NCBI GenBank assembly: GCA_031287285.1
Contig: JAITTC010000045.1
Location: 1-6,026 of the forward strand
Reading direction: 5' to 3'
From: Christensenellaceae bacterium
Lineage (GTDB): Bacteria > Bacillota > Clostridia > Christensenellales > UBA1750
DNA: 6,026 nucleotides
The position numbers and the translations under genes are program-made. Of this stretch, positions 5,502-6,026 are shown one piece after another. Below the pieces are notes generated by a model, which searched no databases, had not been told where the DNA came from, and saw nothing but the letters and a program-made list of their open reading frames with translations. The number at the start of each line of letters is the position of its first letter. Position 1 is the stretch's first letter.

Positions 5502-6026
5502 CGCCCTTTAACCCTTGGGATGCGCGCTTGGGCTTGGTTTGCCTGCGCCTTGTGAGGAAGAGGATCAGCATCAGCGGGATGGCGACGGCCAGCGCGCCAA
5601 AGAGCGGAGGGAGTTCGTCCCCGGTCTTGGGCGGCGTGGCCGAACCGCCTCCGAAGTCGTCTGGGGTCTTGGGGGCTGTGGTCGAACTGCCTGAGCTGCC
5701 GCCTGAAGAAGGCGTGGGCGTGGGTGTTGGGGCCGCCGTGGCCCCGCGCTGGTTGATGAAGGCGGCCGTTGAGCCGCCGGCAATCACAACGGCATTGCCG
5801 CCGGTTACCGTGGTCGTGTAGCCATTTTGATTTGCCTCGGTTTCGGTGATGCTATAGCTGGCGCCAATGGGCAGGCCCGCAATCGTGACGTGTTCGCCGT
5901 GCTTGAGGGTGAGAGCGCCCCCGCTTGCAATCGTGCCGCTTTTGCTGCCGCTATAGGGGTAGCTTCCCGCCGCATTGAAGAAATAGACCGTGAAGTGAAA
6001 TTCGCGGCTTTGCTCGCCTTGGCTGC
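5497..6026 (-). CDS. Sortase-anchored surface protein, C-terminal part with Cna-B/pilin-like domain (partial)
   Basis: The frame is open from the right edge to TAA at 5499-5497, showing the last 175 residues. Residues 1-93 form a beta-rich domain with FHFTVYFFN, LPIGASYSITETE and a closing STAAFINQR. This is the pattern of Cna-B/FctA-like (DUF7601-type) domains of Gram-positive pilins and adhesins. By family knowledge the Glu of ITETE (E61) and the Asn of FINQ (N91) would take part in an intramolecular Lys-Asn isopeptide bond; the Lys would lie just beyond the edge. A Pro/Thr/Ser/Gly-rich wall-spanning linker follows (95-130). The sorting signal is PPKTGD (131-136), a hydrophobic helix (139-158) and a basic tail RRRQTKPKR. 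The P replaces the usual L of LPxTG. A similar stretch APKTPDDF precedes it at 117-124. The protein should be attached to peptidoglycan or polymerised by a sortase not present in the window. Confidence 0.88.
   Translation of the reverse strand, partial: SQGEQSREFHFTVYFFNAAGSYPYSGSKSGTIASGGALTLKHGEHVTIAGLPIGASYSITETEANQNGYTTTVTGGNAVVIAGGSTAAFINQRGATAAPTPTPTPSSGGSSGSSTTAPKTPDDFGGGSATPPKTGDELPPLFGALAVAIPLMLILFLTRRRQTKPKRASQGLKGE

Overview
The window looks like a chromosomal segment from a GC-rich member of the Bacillota, most likely a gut-type Clostridia. The evidence is a DnaD-type primosome protein translationally coupled to a DnaC/DnaI-type helicase-loader ATPase, purine-rich Shine-Dalgarno sites (AAGGAGG, AAGGGG, AGGGAGGG), and a Gram-positive surface protein with a sortase signal of the PPKTGD type. 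No species can be named from the sequence alone.

Layout, left to right. Bases 1-60 are the last codons of a rightward gene, possibly an ABC-2 type permease. A strong hairpin at 113-149 with T-rich flanks on both sides separates it from the leftward dnaD-dnaC operon (2611 to 165). The two genes share an ATGA overlap and are driven by a recognisable extended -10 promoter at about 2643-2672. A rightward gene for a membrane-anchored M1-family zinc metallopeptidase (2742-4202) diverges from the operon. After it comes about 1.3 kb without a convincing gene (4203-5496). The first part is a modular repeat array (4142-4998), whose first copy actually forms the end of the peptidase gene. The second part (4999-5465) is unresolved and carries protein-like but interrupted readings. 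A hairpin with a T tract at 5466-5501 ends the region. A leftward gene for a sortase-anchored surface protein enters from the right edge and stops at 5497.

The primosome pair acts together: DnaD-like proteins bind origin or fork DNA and recruit the loader ATPase, which delivers the replicative helicase. The peptidase and the surface protein are unrelated envelope functions that converge on the repeat-rich intergenic region.

The most interesting points are: (1) the repeat element that supplies the peptidase's last 19 or so codons and its stop; (2) the 274-bp-period tandem array with conserved hairpins that keep pairing while changing sequence; and (3) the DnaD-like protein, which appears to carry four successive DnaD C-terminal-like units rather than the usual one or two. 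No CRISPR array, tRNA, rRNA or intact transposase was seen.
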